Source: Azolla pinnata
Taxonomy: Eukaryota > Streptophyta > Polypodiopsida > Salviniales > Salviniaceae
Assembly: GCA_037176905.1 (NCBI GenBank)
Contig: JBBBWG010029176.1
Span: 29,072-54,255 of the forward strand
Direction of reading: 5' to 3'
Length of the DNA: 25,184 nt
The notes beneath the pieces were generated by a model. The model was not told the DNA's origin, ran no database searches, and was given only the letters and a program-made list of their open reading frames with translations. Of the stretch, positions 9,934 through 20,637 are shown in pieces. Position numbers and translations under genes: made by a program. Positions within the stretch are counted from its first letter, which is position 1. Each line of letters begins with the position of its first letter.

Positions 9934-12900
9934 TTAACTTTGTTTCTCCTTGACCTTGCGAGGACCGAGGATGGCAACAGCTAGCCACACGGCAACCGAT
10001 GTAGCTAAAATTGGGGCAATCCAAAACACATAGAAATGCTCCCATGTGTTGTGCTGGTTCCTCAGGTATGCCCATCCGAATGCCTGTACCAGACCAACCA
10101 CTACTCCAAATAAAAAATCTTTACTTCGATACTTAAGACACGACTTTCCATGATAGCATCAGAAAAAATGTAGAGTCTCCTCTGAGCCCCACTGCGAAAT
10201 GCAATTCATGTGAAAAAGTGTAGCGTGTCTTCTGACATCCAAGACAATGTCTGGCATTGTTGTTTCATATAACTTGATACAATGTCTGGCATTATTCATA
10301 TGATTTCACGAGAGATCAAATAATCAGTCATCGTATATTATGAAACAAAAGTACATGCATACATATATATGCGCGGTAAATGGACGTAAAGCGCTGGACA
10401 TCAATACTGAGCAAGCAACAACATAAAACAGCGTAAGTCATACAAAATATTCTATGCACCTCAACCACAAGCTTCATAATGCCATAAGTTACTCAAAATA
10501 GCATTTAGCAACCTTTATGAATTGGAGCACCCATTCTGTTTTAGCTAGTGATTATGTTTGTTTGCAGCTGTGATTCAATGTGAAAGTTATCTTCAATCCT
10601 GAATGCGCAGTAGCTCAGAAGGCTTTTCCATAAAAAATCACCCCATGGCATAAAACTCTTTGGTGTTCTGATGATGCTATAAAGCCCAAAGATTCTTCTA
10701 GTGTACTGTGACATCAAACAGATTTCCCTCTCTATGGCAGGCATAAAACCCTTCAATGTTCTGATGACAGTATAAAGCCTCAAGGTTCAATTAGTGTACT
10801 ATGGCATAAAACAGATTCCCCTCTCTATGGCAGGCATGGTACTTTCGTCACCTTAATTAGCAACAAGGTGAATGGCATGTTTTCCTTAGTGACAATCCTA
10901 GAGATTCAAATCAAAGCGATGCATACTACAGCAATTGACAGTTGCAACTCATTGTACGCCATTGTCAGGATCAGTCTCATAACACTTAGACCCATAATCT
11001 CAGAAATTTTGTCCATTGGTTCTCGCTTTTCTTCTATCACAACACGCATCAATACAACTTTAAAAAGCCTAGGGTGCTACATATTATAGCCGCTAGCATT
11101 TAAAAGACACAAGGGATCATACGCAGAGTCACAGCAGGCTTGGTTCCATAATCTCTGATTTTCTTAACATTTGTTCTCTCATTTCTTCTGATACATTATT
11201 TCTTCTTTTTTCTTTATGCATTCGTGCAACAGATTTCAGCATATCATGAAACAGATGAAGAGTGTAAATTTTCAGCAATAAACAAAGAGATGGAACAAAA
11301 CCAGAGATATGAAATTAAGTTTTGAAAGGTTAGGAGATCATACATTAGCTGGGTTCATAGCTGGTCCAGTATACTTTGCCCCAAGGAAGCTGAGGGAGAC
11401 TCTCGAGATACTTGTGATCCAAGTCCTTCTGACACCACTCCTTGGCCCACGGATGTTCGCTGCCAAGACGATAAACACTACCATGAAAGTAAGGACACCT
11501 TCTACAAAAGCTCCAAGGTGAGGTGAATCAACACGAAGATATGGTCCAGTTAATAGATGCCTATAAATCTTTGGAATGCATGCAAGTGATGCAAATGCAC
11601 CACATATCGATCCGAGAACCTTCATAAATCACATAGAAAAGAAAATAGTGTCAGTGAACAAAAGCCATTAATTTCTAACGAAAATAGAAAGAAAATGACC
11701 ACAGAGTACCTAGCCTATTCATTAAGTACGAACATATTCAACAAAAGCTCAGAGGTGAGATGAATCAACACGAAGATATGGTCCAGTTATTAGATGCCTA
11801 TGCATCTTCGGAATGCACAAACAGCTGTCGATGGAGATCCATGAATCTTCATAAATCACATGAAGACGATGATGGTGAACAAAAGTGATTCTTTTGTTTT
11901 CTTTCTAAACAAAAATGTAAAGGAAAATGAGAATATAGAATATAACATCAATCATATTCATTGTGTAGGTGAGTTGATCTGCATGAATCACATAAAACAA
12001 GAACATGATGAAGATGGTTATAATGAATAAAAGCAATTTCTTTGTAAACAAAACATATGGAGAAATACGTATAGAGTATCAAGCATATTCATATTCATTC
12101 TGTACCTGAGACAATCACTAGATAGAGAACAAAAGGAAATTTGTAAACAAAACATAAGGAAAATGTGCATGCACAGGGTATAAATTATGTACGTAGTTAT
12201 TGTGTGCCTGAGCCGAACTTCCAAAACCACATGCATGAGGAAGACCGTGAGAGTGAATGAAAGCAACTTCTCTGCAGACAAACATAAACATATTCGTTGT
12301 GTATCTGAACCAATCTTCACAAATCAGACAGTGAACAAAAGCAAATAGATGCAAACAAAACATGAAGAAAATCTAGACAGAGTATAAATCATGTGCACAG
12401 TCATTGCGTGCCTAAGCCCAAAATTCCTAAATCACATGTAGAACAGAACATGAAGATCATGATAGTGAACGAAAGCTACTTCTCTGTAAACAAACGTAAA
12501 GATATTCATTAGATAGTGAACAAAAGAAAATTTTGTAAGCAAAAACATGAAGAAAATCTGGATAGGGTATAAATCATATGCATAGTCATTGTATGCCTTG
12601 GCCGAACTTCCTAAATCACATGTAGAAGAGAACACGAAGAAAGCTGCTTCTCCGTAAACAAATGTAAAGGGAATTTGCATATAGAGTTATCAATCATATT
12701 CATACGACATAAGAACATGAAGAAGATGGCAACAATCACTGAAAAAAGCAGCTTCTTTCTAATTAAAGCATCAATAAAATGAGCATATGGAGTGTCAATC
12801 ATGGGCACTGTGTACCTGAGCTGGAACACGGAATGAGAGAAGATACAGTGGGAAATGGGTGATATCTGCACCAGCATAAGCGATAATGGTGAGAGGATTA

Positions 12901-13136
12901 TATGTGGCTCCTCTTGTAAGCTTGGAAAGTCCATAGAACAGGAAGAGCAAGGCCACAACGCATGACTTCTTGACGAGCGTCTTCACTGCGCTGCCGATGA
13001 ACGGCAGGCCCATCTCTACCGAGATGTTTACCATCGAGTTTAGAAAGACCCAAAGAAATCCCATAGCCATGTCTGCACAGACCAAGCTTACGAACCCTAA
13101 TCTGGAGACCCATTTAGAGAGGGGATCCATCATCAT
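9934..13136 (-). CDS. SIP1-like small basic intrinsic protein (aquaporin)
   Basis: Three exons, read right to left: 13136-12816, 11619-11344 and 10083-9934. All are phase 0 with GT-AG borders, giving 248 residues, close to the usual SIP length of about 240. The first pore motif is NPL (residues 80-82, in RGATYNPLT) instead of NPA. The second is canonical NPA (196-198, in GPAMNPAN), followed by Asn where classical aquaporins have the selectivity-filter Arg. The RVPAQ, KYTGPAMNP, AFGWAY and HNTWEHFYVFW stretches and the Lys-rich C-terminus match plant SIP1 proteins, which are reported at the ER membrane and conduct water. Introns are 1196 and 1260 bases; the first is repeat-filled. The reading frame extends upstream to an ATG at 13193, adding 19 residues encoded by a local repeat. 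The Met cluster at 13136-13130 fits the family better. Confidence 0.9.
10647..10834. repeat. Two-copy tandem repeat in aquaporin intron 2
   Basis: Two units of about 93-95 bases, 10647-10739 and 10740-10834, share GTTCTGATGA, TATAAAGCC, TAGTGTACT and CCCTCTCTATGGCAGG. They are diverged but clearly homologous. The rest of the intron (10084-11343) is AT-rich with nothing recognised. Confidence 0.8.
11620..12815 (-). repeat. Aquaporin intron 1 made of degenerate tandem units
   Basis: Nearly the whole intron is built from diverged units, many about 100 bases long. They recur as AAATCACATG, a GAACA-AGAAG stretch, a GTGAACAAAAGC word, TTTGTAAACAAAACAT, GAGTATCAATCATATTCATT and a splice-donor-like TGTACCTGAG word. 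Donor-like relics sit near 11961, 12101, 12201, 12297, 12405 and 12589; the real exon 1 donor is at 12811-12820. The pattern suggests repeated duplication of a once shorter intron together with its exon edges. Confidence 0.75.
11741..11817 (-). pseudogene. Decayed copy of part of aquaporin exon 2 inside intron 1
   Basis: These 77 bases match 11504-11580 of exon 2 at about 70 positions. On the minus strand they still read as IPK-x-x-RHL-x-TGPYLRVDS but carry an in-frame TGA in place of Gly in the LGAF stretch. It lies about 120 bases upstream (in transcript sense) of the true exon 2, so it is a duplicated dead exon fragment and not a usable exon. Confidence 0.85.
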
Positions 13137-13140
13137 CAAA

Positions 13141-13212
13141 CGATCCTTTTGACAGTTTAGCAGTGAATCAAGTCCATCGATCGATCCTTTCAACAGTTCG
13201 GCAGTGAGCCAC
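13141..13212. repeat. Short duplication in the aquaporin leader
   Basis: A CGATCCTTT-CAGTT-GCAGTGA word at about 13141-13169 recurs at about 13184-13212, roughly 43 bases apart, with CGATCGATC between. It lies in the probable 5' leader and accounts for the optional 19-residue N-terminal extension. Confidence 0.6.
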
Positions 13213-14474
13213 TGGGTCGATCAATCGGTTAACAGGATCGTCGAGGTGCCAAGAAGCAAGAAGAATGAGGGAGACAAGACATCTCTACCAAAGTGCAGAG
13301 TCCCATGTGGAAAATCACATGAAAATGTCTGTTGCATGCGCCAAGGTCTGTTCTATCATTGAAGAGAGAAAGGGGATGTTAAGCAGCACTTCATTCGTCT
13401 ATAGCAAGTCCATATGAAGAATCGGCAGGTTCAAATCGCAATGCTGGATAAGCTTTTGAGAGCGCTTTCGATCGATCACCGCATTGGGGGCTCCTTGAGC
13501 GATATAGAGGCATTCATAAGGCATTTTTCCTTCGAGAAACCAGGTCTAGATTAAAGCCTATTTGAGCTATCCATGTTGATGCATAGCCACAAACAGATTT
13601 TACATCTAGAAAACCATGGAATGCTTATGGAAGTCAGAAAGATTGAGATTTTTGGGTAAATGCAGGCCACAGTTCATTGAATTTGCTTCATCTCCAAAGA
13701 GAAGCAAACCCTTTTATTGCACCTCACCAACCACTAGCTGGAATCCCTGGGCAATTTGACCTAAACCACCACATATATAGAGTGGGAAAGCAAAACACTG
13801 CTGTCATGTACGAGTGGAAATTGATGATTTTTGTAGTTAACCTTGAATTGAAGCTAAGGGATATAGGAGAGAAATGGTTGGAATTTGGTGAAGTACGAGG
13901 GGTTAGATTATAAATTACAATTACATATATGTTTTATCTCCCTGAAGTAGGCGGGGATTAGATTGTAATTGCATTGGCAATCTAAAGTCTTATTGGGTGT
14001 CAGGGAAGAGGCTCTCACCTTGAAAAATTGGCATTTTACAATGAGCACATTTCTCTCTTCATAGCTTGTTCAATAAGAAGCTGAACAGTGCAAGGTTGAT
14101 AATGTTGTAAGGCTTTGCTTGCATGGCTGTACAAAATATATTGCATTGGACACTGTACCACAACTCATCATCATCAACATGCTGGCCACATCACCGTCAC
14201 TATCGTCATCATTGGCATCGGCATCGACATAATTTCCTATCCCCATTGCCAATACTGTCACATGATTGTCACCACAATCATGCTCATCAGCATCAGCACT
14301 TGGCAGCATCCATTGGTAACGGTATCACCTCAATACCAACACAACCGCCTTCCTTGTTGTGGTCATCGTCGCCACTCTGACATTGACATCACTATCATCA
14401 CATCTATACGTTCGCCATAGATCATCATTGTGTTTTGGCATGCTACCATCACCATCACCATAGCAATCGAACCG
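13213..14474. other. Region between the aquaporin and the histidine kinase
   Basis: This holds the upstream flank of the aquaporin and the 3' flank of the kinase, both on the minus strand. At about 14160-14290 and 14395-14465 there are interrupted CAT/ATC repeats just downstream of the kinase stop, likely in its 3' UTR. No convincing ORF or RNA gene was seen. Confidence 0.6.
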
Positions 14475-17400
14475 TCACAATTGCCCCTTCTTTAGTGCTG
14501 GCTGCTGCATCACCGTTTGGATGACTTCAATGAGCTGCTTAGCCTGGAACGGCTTACATGCATATGCATCCATCCCAGCCTCCAAGCACTTATCTTTATA
14601 GCCTTGGATAGCATGTGCTGTTAGACCAATAATGGGCTTGCGCGGATACCCTAGTTCTTCCTCATTCTTCCGTATAATTTTTGTTGCTTCAAGACCATCC
14701 AGTACAGGCATCTATGAACAAGAAAAGAACGAAAAACAAAAGATGTCCTTTATACAAGTCAGGGTTTGAGCAGAAAAATTTTATAACTCAAAAGGAATAG
14801 AAATATAATGCATTTGCTTCTTTGTAAATTTGCATTACCTGAACATCCATGAGGATCAGATCGTATTTCTCCTGGCCTATCTCCAGGGCCTCGAGACATT
14901 GCTGCCCATCACTAACAACCTTAACTACAGTTCCAAATTTCTTGAGTTGTTGGCATACAACTTTCTGATTGACTACGTTATCTTCTGCCAGAAGCACATT
15001 CATTCCCTTGAACAAAAGACAAGGGTTGTTGAGCTCCAACTTACATGGAGACAATTCTGGTGTTTGTGAGCTAATGGAAGCTTCAGAGTGTGTCTCATTT
15101 GGATCTTTCATACTCCCATGTTCTTGTATAGAATCATGTAGCATGTGCTGTTTCCCATCGCAATCCAATTTGTTGGCATCAACTGTACATTCTTGCTTTC
15201 TGTCTTGGAGAGTAATATTGGTCATCTTCTCACCATCACAACTTTTTGGAGCTTGAGATATGAGGGAGTGATTGAGGAAAACTTCGCCAACTCCGCTTTT
15301 TCGGGCCGGTGATTGCTGGACAGTGGACATATCACCTTTCTCAAAGCAAGCAACAAAGTAAAAGGTGCTGCCTTTCCCTAATTCACTCTCAAGCCAGATG
15401 AAACCGCCCATCATCCCCACCAATCTGTGATAAAAGAGAGACACAAAAAAACATTCGAACTAAATTGAAACTTCATATTGAAACCTGAGCACATAATGAG
15501 CAAATTTGTTTTCCGCTACAGTTAAAATTTAAGAATCTCATTGATAATCTTCCACACCTTTCAACAATGCTAAGACCCAGGCCAGTTCCCCCATACAACC
15601 GTGTTGTAGAACTGTCGGCTTGTGAAAATGCTTTGAATATCTCTTCTTGATTTTGCTTGCTTATACCAATACCGGTGTCAGCCACTGAAAACAACACCTG
15701 TACTTTACCCTTCTCTAAGTTGCTTTCAGACTTCGAATTTCTGCTCATATTATTTAACGTCGAGAATTGGTGCGTTCCATACAACCGTTCGGCTTCTAAT
15801 GATGATGTTGTATTCCTTGTGCTTTTTGAGATGGATTTATCAGTGTGTCCCGAGAAATCAATATCTTCACCCAAAGAAATTGAATGCCAGAGGTCATGCT
15901 TAAGCAAGTATTTTGATGACCCAAATGCACTAGAGCTAGAAGAGCTCTTATGCGATAATCTTTGGATAACCTCCTTTGAATGCATACTTTCCTCATTTGT
16001 GTATAGCTTTGCTGAGACTGAAACAGATCCCTCTTGCGTAAATTTGATAGCATTTCCAACTACAAGATCAGCATATATTGTTAAAAACTAAAGGAATTAA
16101 ATTGATTTAATGGAAAGCTCATTTTAATTTAGATTTCCATCAGCCTACCGAGATTGAGTATGCATTGTTGCAACCGAGCTGCATCACCAATCAAGCATTT
16201 TGGGACATCAGGGGCTATATGACAAGACAACATTAGGTTTTTGGGTGTAGCTCTAACCTGCAGTAAAGGGAAAATGTATGATGAGATTGTATAATTGGAG
16301 AAGTTTTTCCAGCTGAACAAGATGAAATGCACTGTGAATGTGGATACATGGGCTTATAGATATGCAGATACGCGGACATGAATATGGGCTGGTAAGTGTG
16401 GATAAGGACTTCGTTCAGAAAGATGTTAACACTAGAAACATCAATTCTTAGTTAAAGATTGACACTCTCTACTTACTTGAAGCATCTTCATGGTTGATTC
16501 AATGGTGGCAGAGAGACTAAACGGAATTTGCTCGAGTTCCAACCGTCCAGCTTCAATCTTTGCTAAATCAAGTATTGCATTCACAATGTGAAGGAGGCAA
16601 TCAGCAGACTGTGATACAGTTTCAAGGTGCTCCCTCTGTTCATCTGAGAGGTTTGTATCAAGAGCTAATGATGTCATCCCAATAATACCATGGATTGGTG
16701 TCCTGTCATCATAGTATAGATGCATGCACTCAGCTTCCGATAGCAGCTGAAGCATAAAGAGATGCTTACAAATACAGATGCAAACCTGATCTCATGACTC
16801 ATGTTGGCAAGAAACTCGGACTTGGCTTTGCTAGCCTCTTCTGCTGCTGCTTGCGAAGACTGCAACTCAAGGTTTGCTCGCCGCAATTCTTTGGTGCGTT
16901 CTCTAACCTACACATGTTTTCAATGCATAGGTTAGAGGTGACTTCCATACTTTGCAAGCAACAAATTATGTCACCATAATAACAAACCCTGACCGAAGGA
17001 TAATATGTGAATAAGCCACTACCTGAGATTCCAAAGTGAAATTCATCTGATTCAATTCTCCTTCCATTTGTTTTCGGTCATGCACTATTGCAGCCAATGT
17101 AATTGCTACCATTGCCAATACACTCACAAACATTTGCACCTGAAAGGCAGCATGGTGACTCTTCGATCAGTTGAAGAATTAAAACCATTTCCTTATTGTC
17201 ACAAGAAGCCATGTGCATAGTAACATGTTTCATGAATAGGCCGTTCGTATATGCCACTGGCTCAACACTACTCAAATGTTTCCTTCCAAATCTCTTGTCT
17301 CATTTGTTTTTGAAGGGTTGAATGAAAAAAATAGGTGACTGATGAATGCAAAAAATGAGACATTAATCTTCTAACTCTTTATGCACAAGCATACTCAAAT

Positions 17401-19640
17401 AATGTTAGTGATATTTTTGAACAGCAAGTCACCTGGAGCAGTGAATTGTCGCTATTATCATCATGGTAAAGCGCTCCATGGTGTTTTGCAGTGCCTCCAC
17501 TTGCAATGACAGCTACCACCACAACTGACAAAGGAAGCCCAACACGATTGAACCGAAAGGATGCCCAAATGACCACAGGAAATACCAAGTAGGACAGGTG
17601 TTGTACAAAATCATTGGCCGGGGCTCCAAGGTTGAAGAAAATGAACAAGGACAATGCTGTTAGAAGAAGAAATAGAACCACACATTCCAAAAGCCTGATG
17701 AGGAAAATCTGGATCGAGAAGTCAGGATCATTTTTTGGCATTCCTATGCATTTTTCTCTTGTACGCTCATTGTAACAATGGGTAGTAATCTCATTACATG
17801 ATTGGCTACACTGGGGAGGCATATTTGAATCTTTGCTATTCCATACAGTCAAAGGGCTTCCATCAGGAAGCACATTCTCGATATCATAATGGATCTCATA
17901 TGAATCATCAATTGTTTCTTCAACCCAAGTGCTGGAAGAGGGTTTTACATTGGCTTCAAACTTACATAGCCTTTGGCAAGCTTTCATAGGCTTGCTTCTT
18001 CCCCAACAGAATGTTTTGAAATCCTCATGGAAAAGGTTCCATAGGTGAAGGATGCAGGGGGTGTAGCATAGAATAGCTGATAGATCACCAAGAACCCAAG
18101 TGGGCCAAATCCGCATGAAGTGGCTCCAAGTAGATATTCGGGATAGTGAAAGGACAAGAGCATTTCCTGTCCCAGCGATAAGTGTGGTGACTGGGGCCAC
18201 GATGAATAACCATAATGCATCATGCAATGTGTCGACAGTTTGAGTGCCCTCGCGAGCATCCTGTTTATATAACCAACCATTTCGATAATATAAAAATGGG
18301 AGTTTATCCATCAAGGGTGTTTTTCTCCATGAGATTAGCAAAAATGTTGTGTACAAAAAGAGAACGGCACACCTCTATGATAGCTTTAACAGAAATTCCC
18401 TTCATGAATTTTTACTTTGACTTATGTAATAAAATTCAATAAGATTCTGACACGTGGAAACAAGCAATCTTTGCACTACTCAGAACTCCAAGTTAAAAAA
18501 CGTTTGTATTTTTTCTTGAGCTCTTGGGCTGCTGAGTGTCTCAATATGGAAATTGAGTGAAACGCTCTCCATTATAAAATTTCCATGATCTCAAAATAAT
18601 TATTTTATTGACCGAAAATTTGCAAATACAGATATTGGTTCGTAAATGATCTAAATGTTGTGCAAAAACCTTCATTCTCACCTAGAACTAATGAAAAGTT
18701 CTTCATTCTAGAACACCATACAGGGCCTTTGAAACATATACTTTGCTAGTCCAAATGAAGGACTAGCATACATTAACCCAATATTGAAATGTGTCTAGTC
18801 CTAGAAAAATCTTGTGCAACAGAATCAGAAAGTTTATCTCGTCTCTTTTGTGGATTAGCACAAACAAGATATTAATAGTTAATCTTTTGGTAGTTTAGCA
18901 CAGGTGCTAGCTAGTTCACACCAGTACAGTCCAAACATATTACTCAAAAATATAGCTATTACTGAAATTATGTGCAAAAAGCGTTTCAATATTTTTCTTT
19001 AAATATTCACGGTCAATATTTACAACAAAATGTTACATGCTTTGACTGTTGGGAGAAGGGTAAGAAATGCAGTACGTCTCTTTAAGAAAATTGATTACAA
19101 ATAACAGAAGCTCAAACAAACGACACATGTTTGTATATGTGTTGTACATATCTACACTGAGAATGTATTTTACGTCGAGCAAAAATTCTGAGTATCTTAA
19201 AAGTTAAGATAGAATACCTTTGAAACACAAAGCTGATGGATTTGCTATGTATTTTAGCACATAGACAGAGAGAGACATACCTGCCAAGTGAAGCAGCCAT
19301 TGGTGTAGCAGAGAGGGTGCTTAAGGAGCCAAGCACAAGAAAGGCTCTCGATCAAGGAGAAGATGCCGAATGCGATGGAAGCAGGGAGGTACGACCGGAC
19401 CTCTTGCTTCTGGAAGTACCAGACGTTGATGGCTATGGTACCAGCAAGGATACCAGGAAAAACCCTGTTTCCAAAGATAAGAACTGCAGCTACCATGATT
19501 CCAGAAGGTGCCCATATGGGCGAAGCTTGGGAGTTGAGTATGGAGAGAGTGTCGGACAATTGCCCTGTCCCAACATATACACATGCAATCAGGAAGTTCA
19601 CAATGAACCACCTGACAGATAACCACTTCAGATCCTTCAT
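14475..19640 (-). CDS. MASE1-containing hybrid histidine kinase
   Basis: Nine exons, right to left: 19640-19281, 18260-17433, 17139-17023, 16907-16786, 16702-16477, 16257-16149, 16059-15558, 15424-14839 and 14711-14475. All borders are GT-AG with matching phases, giving 1028 residues. Residues 1-420 form a multi-pass membrane sensor matching bacterial MASE1: [20 protein letters not shown], a WPTWVLGDL block and a [20 protein letters not shown] block. A linker helix (about 420-465) leads to the HisKA H-box NMSHEIRTPIHG with phospho-acceptor His473. The HATPase domain has the N-box VGNAIKFT (Asn590), G1 VADTGIGI (Asp715), and the F and G2 boxes [20 protein letters not shown]. The receiver domain (about 860-1020) has LLAEDN, phospho-acceptor Asp948 in LMDVQMP, and a CKPF Lys. 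All catalytic residues are present, so it should autophosphorylate and pass phosphate His to Asp, then to HPt proteins. The ligand is unknown. There is a Cys-bearing insert at about 198-303 and a Ser-rich insert at about 612-700. Confidence 0.92.
18261..19280. other. Intron 1 of the histidine kinase
   Basis: A 1020-base AT-rich intron splits the MASE1 domain after residue 120. I see no repeat, ORF or RNA gene in it. Confidence 0.7.
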
Positions 19641-19721
19641 GGCCTCTTCTTTTCACCCTTGAGGCTTCTCTATCCAATTATTTCACACCCAAAACCTGCA
19701 TGCCATTGTCTTGAAGTCCAT

Positions 19722-19946
19722 TTTGCTTGCTTGCTTGCTTGCTCGTGGTTGGTCTTATTGTCTACCTCATCCATGAGAGAGTGAATGGAACGCCATGGGA
19801 AGGCGGTCTGTAGAGAAGCCATGAGAATGCACTTCAGCTCATGCATGGGCATGACATTGCTTCCACCACTGCATTCCCTCCCTTCCTTCTCCATCAAACC
19901 TATGTTCTTTCCTTCCTTCCTTCCTTCCTTCCTTCCTTCCTTCCTG
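19722..19946. repeat. (GCTT)n and (TTCC)n microsatellites
   Basis: A short GCTT run (about 19722-19743) and a longer TTCC run (about 19910-19945) lie just upstream of the kinase start codon, probably in its leader or promoter. Confidence 0.85.
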
Positions 19947-20089
19947 TCTTCCGTCTTTATTCAGCATTTGCGGCCATTACAGCATCACATTTTCCTGGCA
20001 CGAAGCATTCAGCTCGGCAGAGGCTCTACAACATATCTCATTCTTGGAATTGAAACATAAAAAGAAGCTTCCTTTTCTTTCTTTGTTGC

Positions 20090-20316
20090 GGGGGGGGGGG
20101 GGGGGGGGGGACCCCCCGTTTTTTTGGGGGATCTCTGGAGCTATGGCAAGACATATATACGAATGGAAGGAGACAGACAGAGAGAGAGAGAGAGAGAGAG
20201 AAAGAGAGTGGAGAAAGAAAGAGAAAACCTTTATTTTGAACTGAAATGGGGGCAGGCAGAAAAGAGGAACAGAGGAACAGTCGCAGAAGAAGAAGAAGAA
20301 GAGGAAGAAGAAGAGA
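20090..20316. repeat. G21 homopolymer, (GA)n and (GAA)n tracts
   Basis: Twenty-one G residues (20090-20110) are followed by a short C6/T7/G5 stretch, then (GA)n at about 20178-20203 and (GAA)n at about 20286-20315. On the kinase's coding strand these are pyrimidine tracts, common near plant promoters. A TATATA word on that strand at about 20153-20158 could be a TATA box, but this is weak. Confidence 0.7.
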
Positions 20317-20593
20317 CTGTGTTGCTTCAAAGAAACTCAATCTCAGGGAAGAGGGGCATAGAACAGAATTAACAGAAACTGAGCAAAGTCTTTAGTTGTG
20401 TGTGACTGGCACATGGTACTTTATGTGAATTCTCTGCCTGCCCCTCTTCTAATCTGCCTTGCCCAAATCAAACAAAACATGATTCAATCAGATACAGATG
20501 ATTCCACTTGTCAGATTTAGATGATTTCACTCGGAATCGACTCGTTAGTAGCGGAACCTGATCCCCTGCATTGGCTTGCTACCCTCTCAATCT

Positions 20594-20637
20594 GTTGTTG
20601 TTGTTGTTGTTGTTACTGTTGCTGCTATTGTTGTTGA
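20594..20637. repeat. (GTT)n microsatellite
   Basis: An interrupted GTT/GCT trinucleotide run lies upstream of the histidine kinase gene. Confidence 0.8.

Noticed and set aside
13420-13445. GGTTCAAATC resembling a tRNA T-arm
   Set aside because: No acceptor stem, D-arm or anticodon arm could be paired around it.
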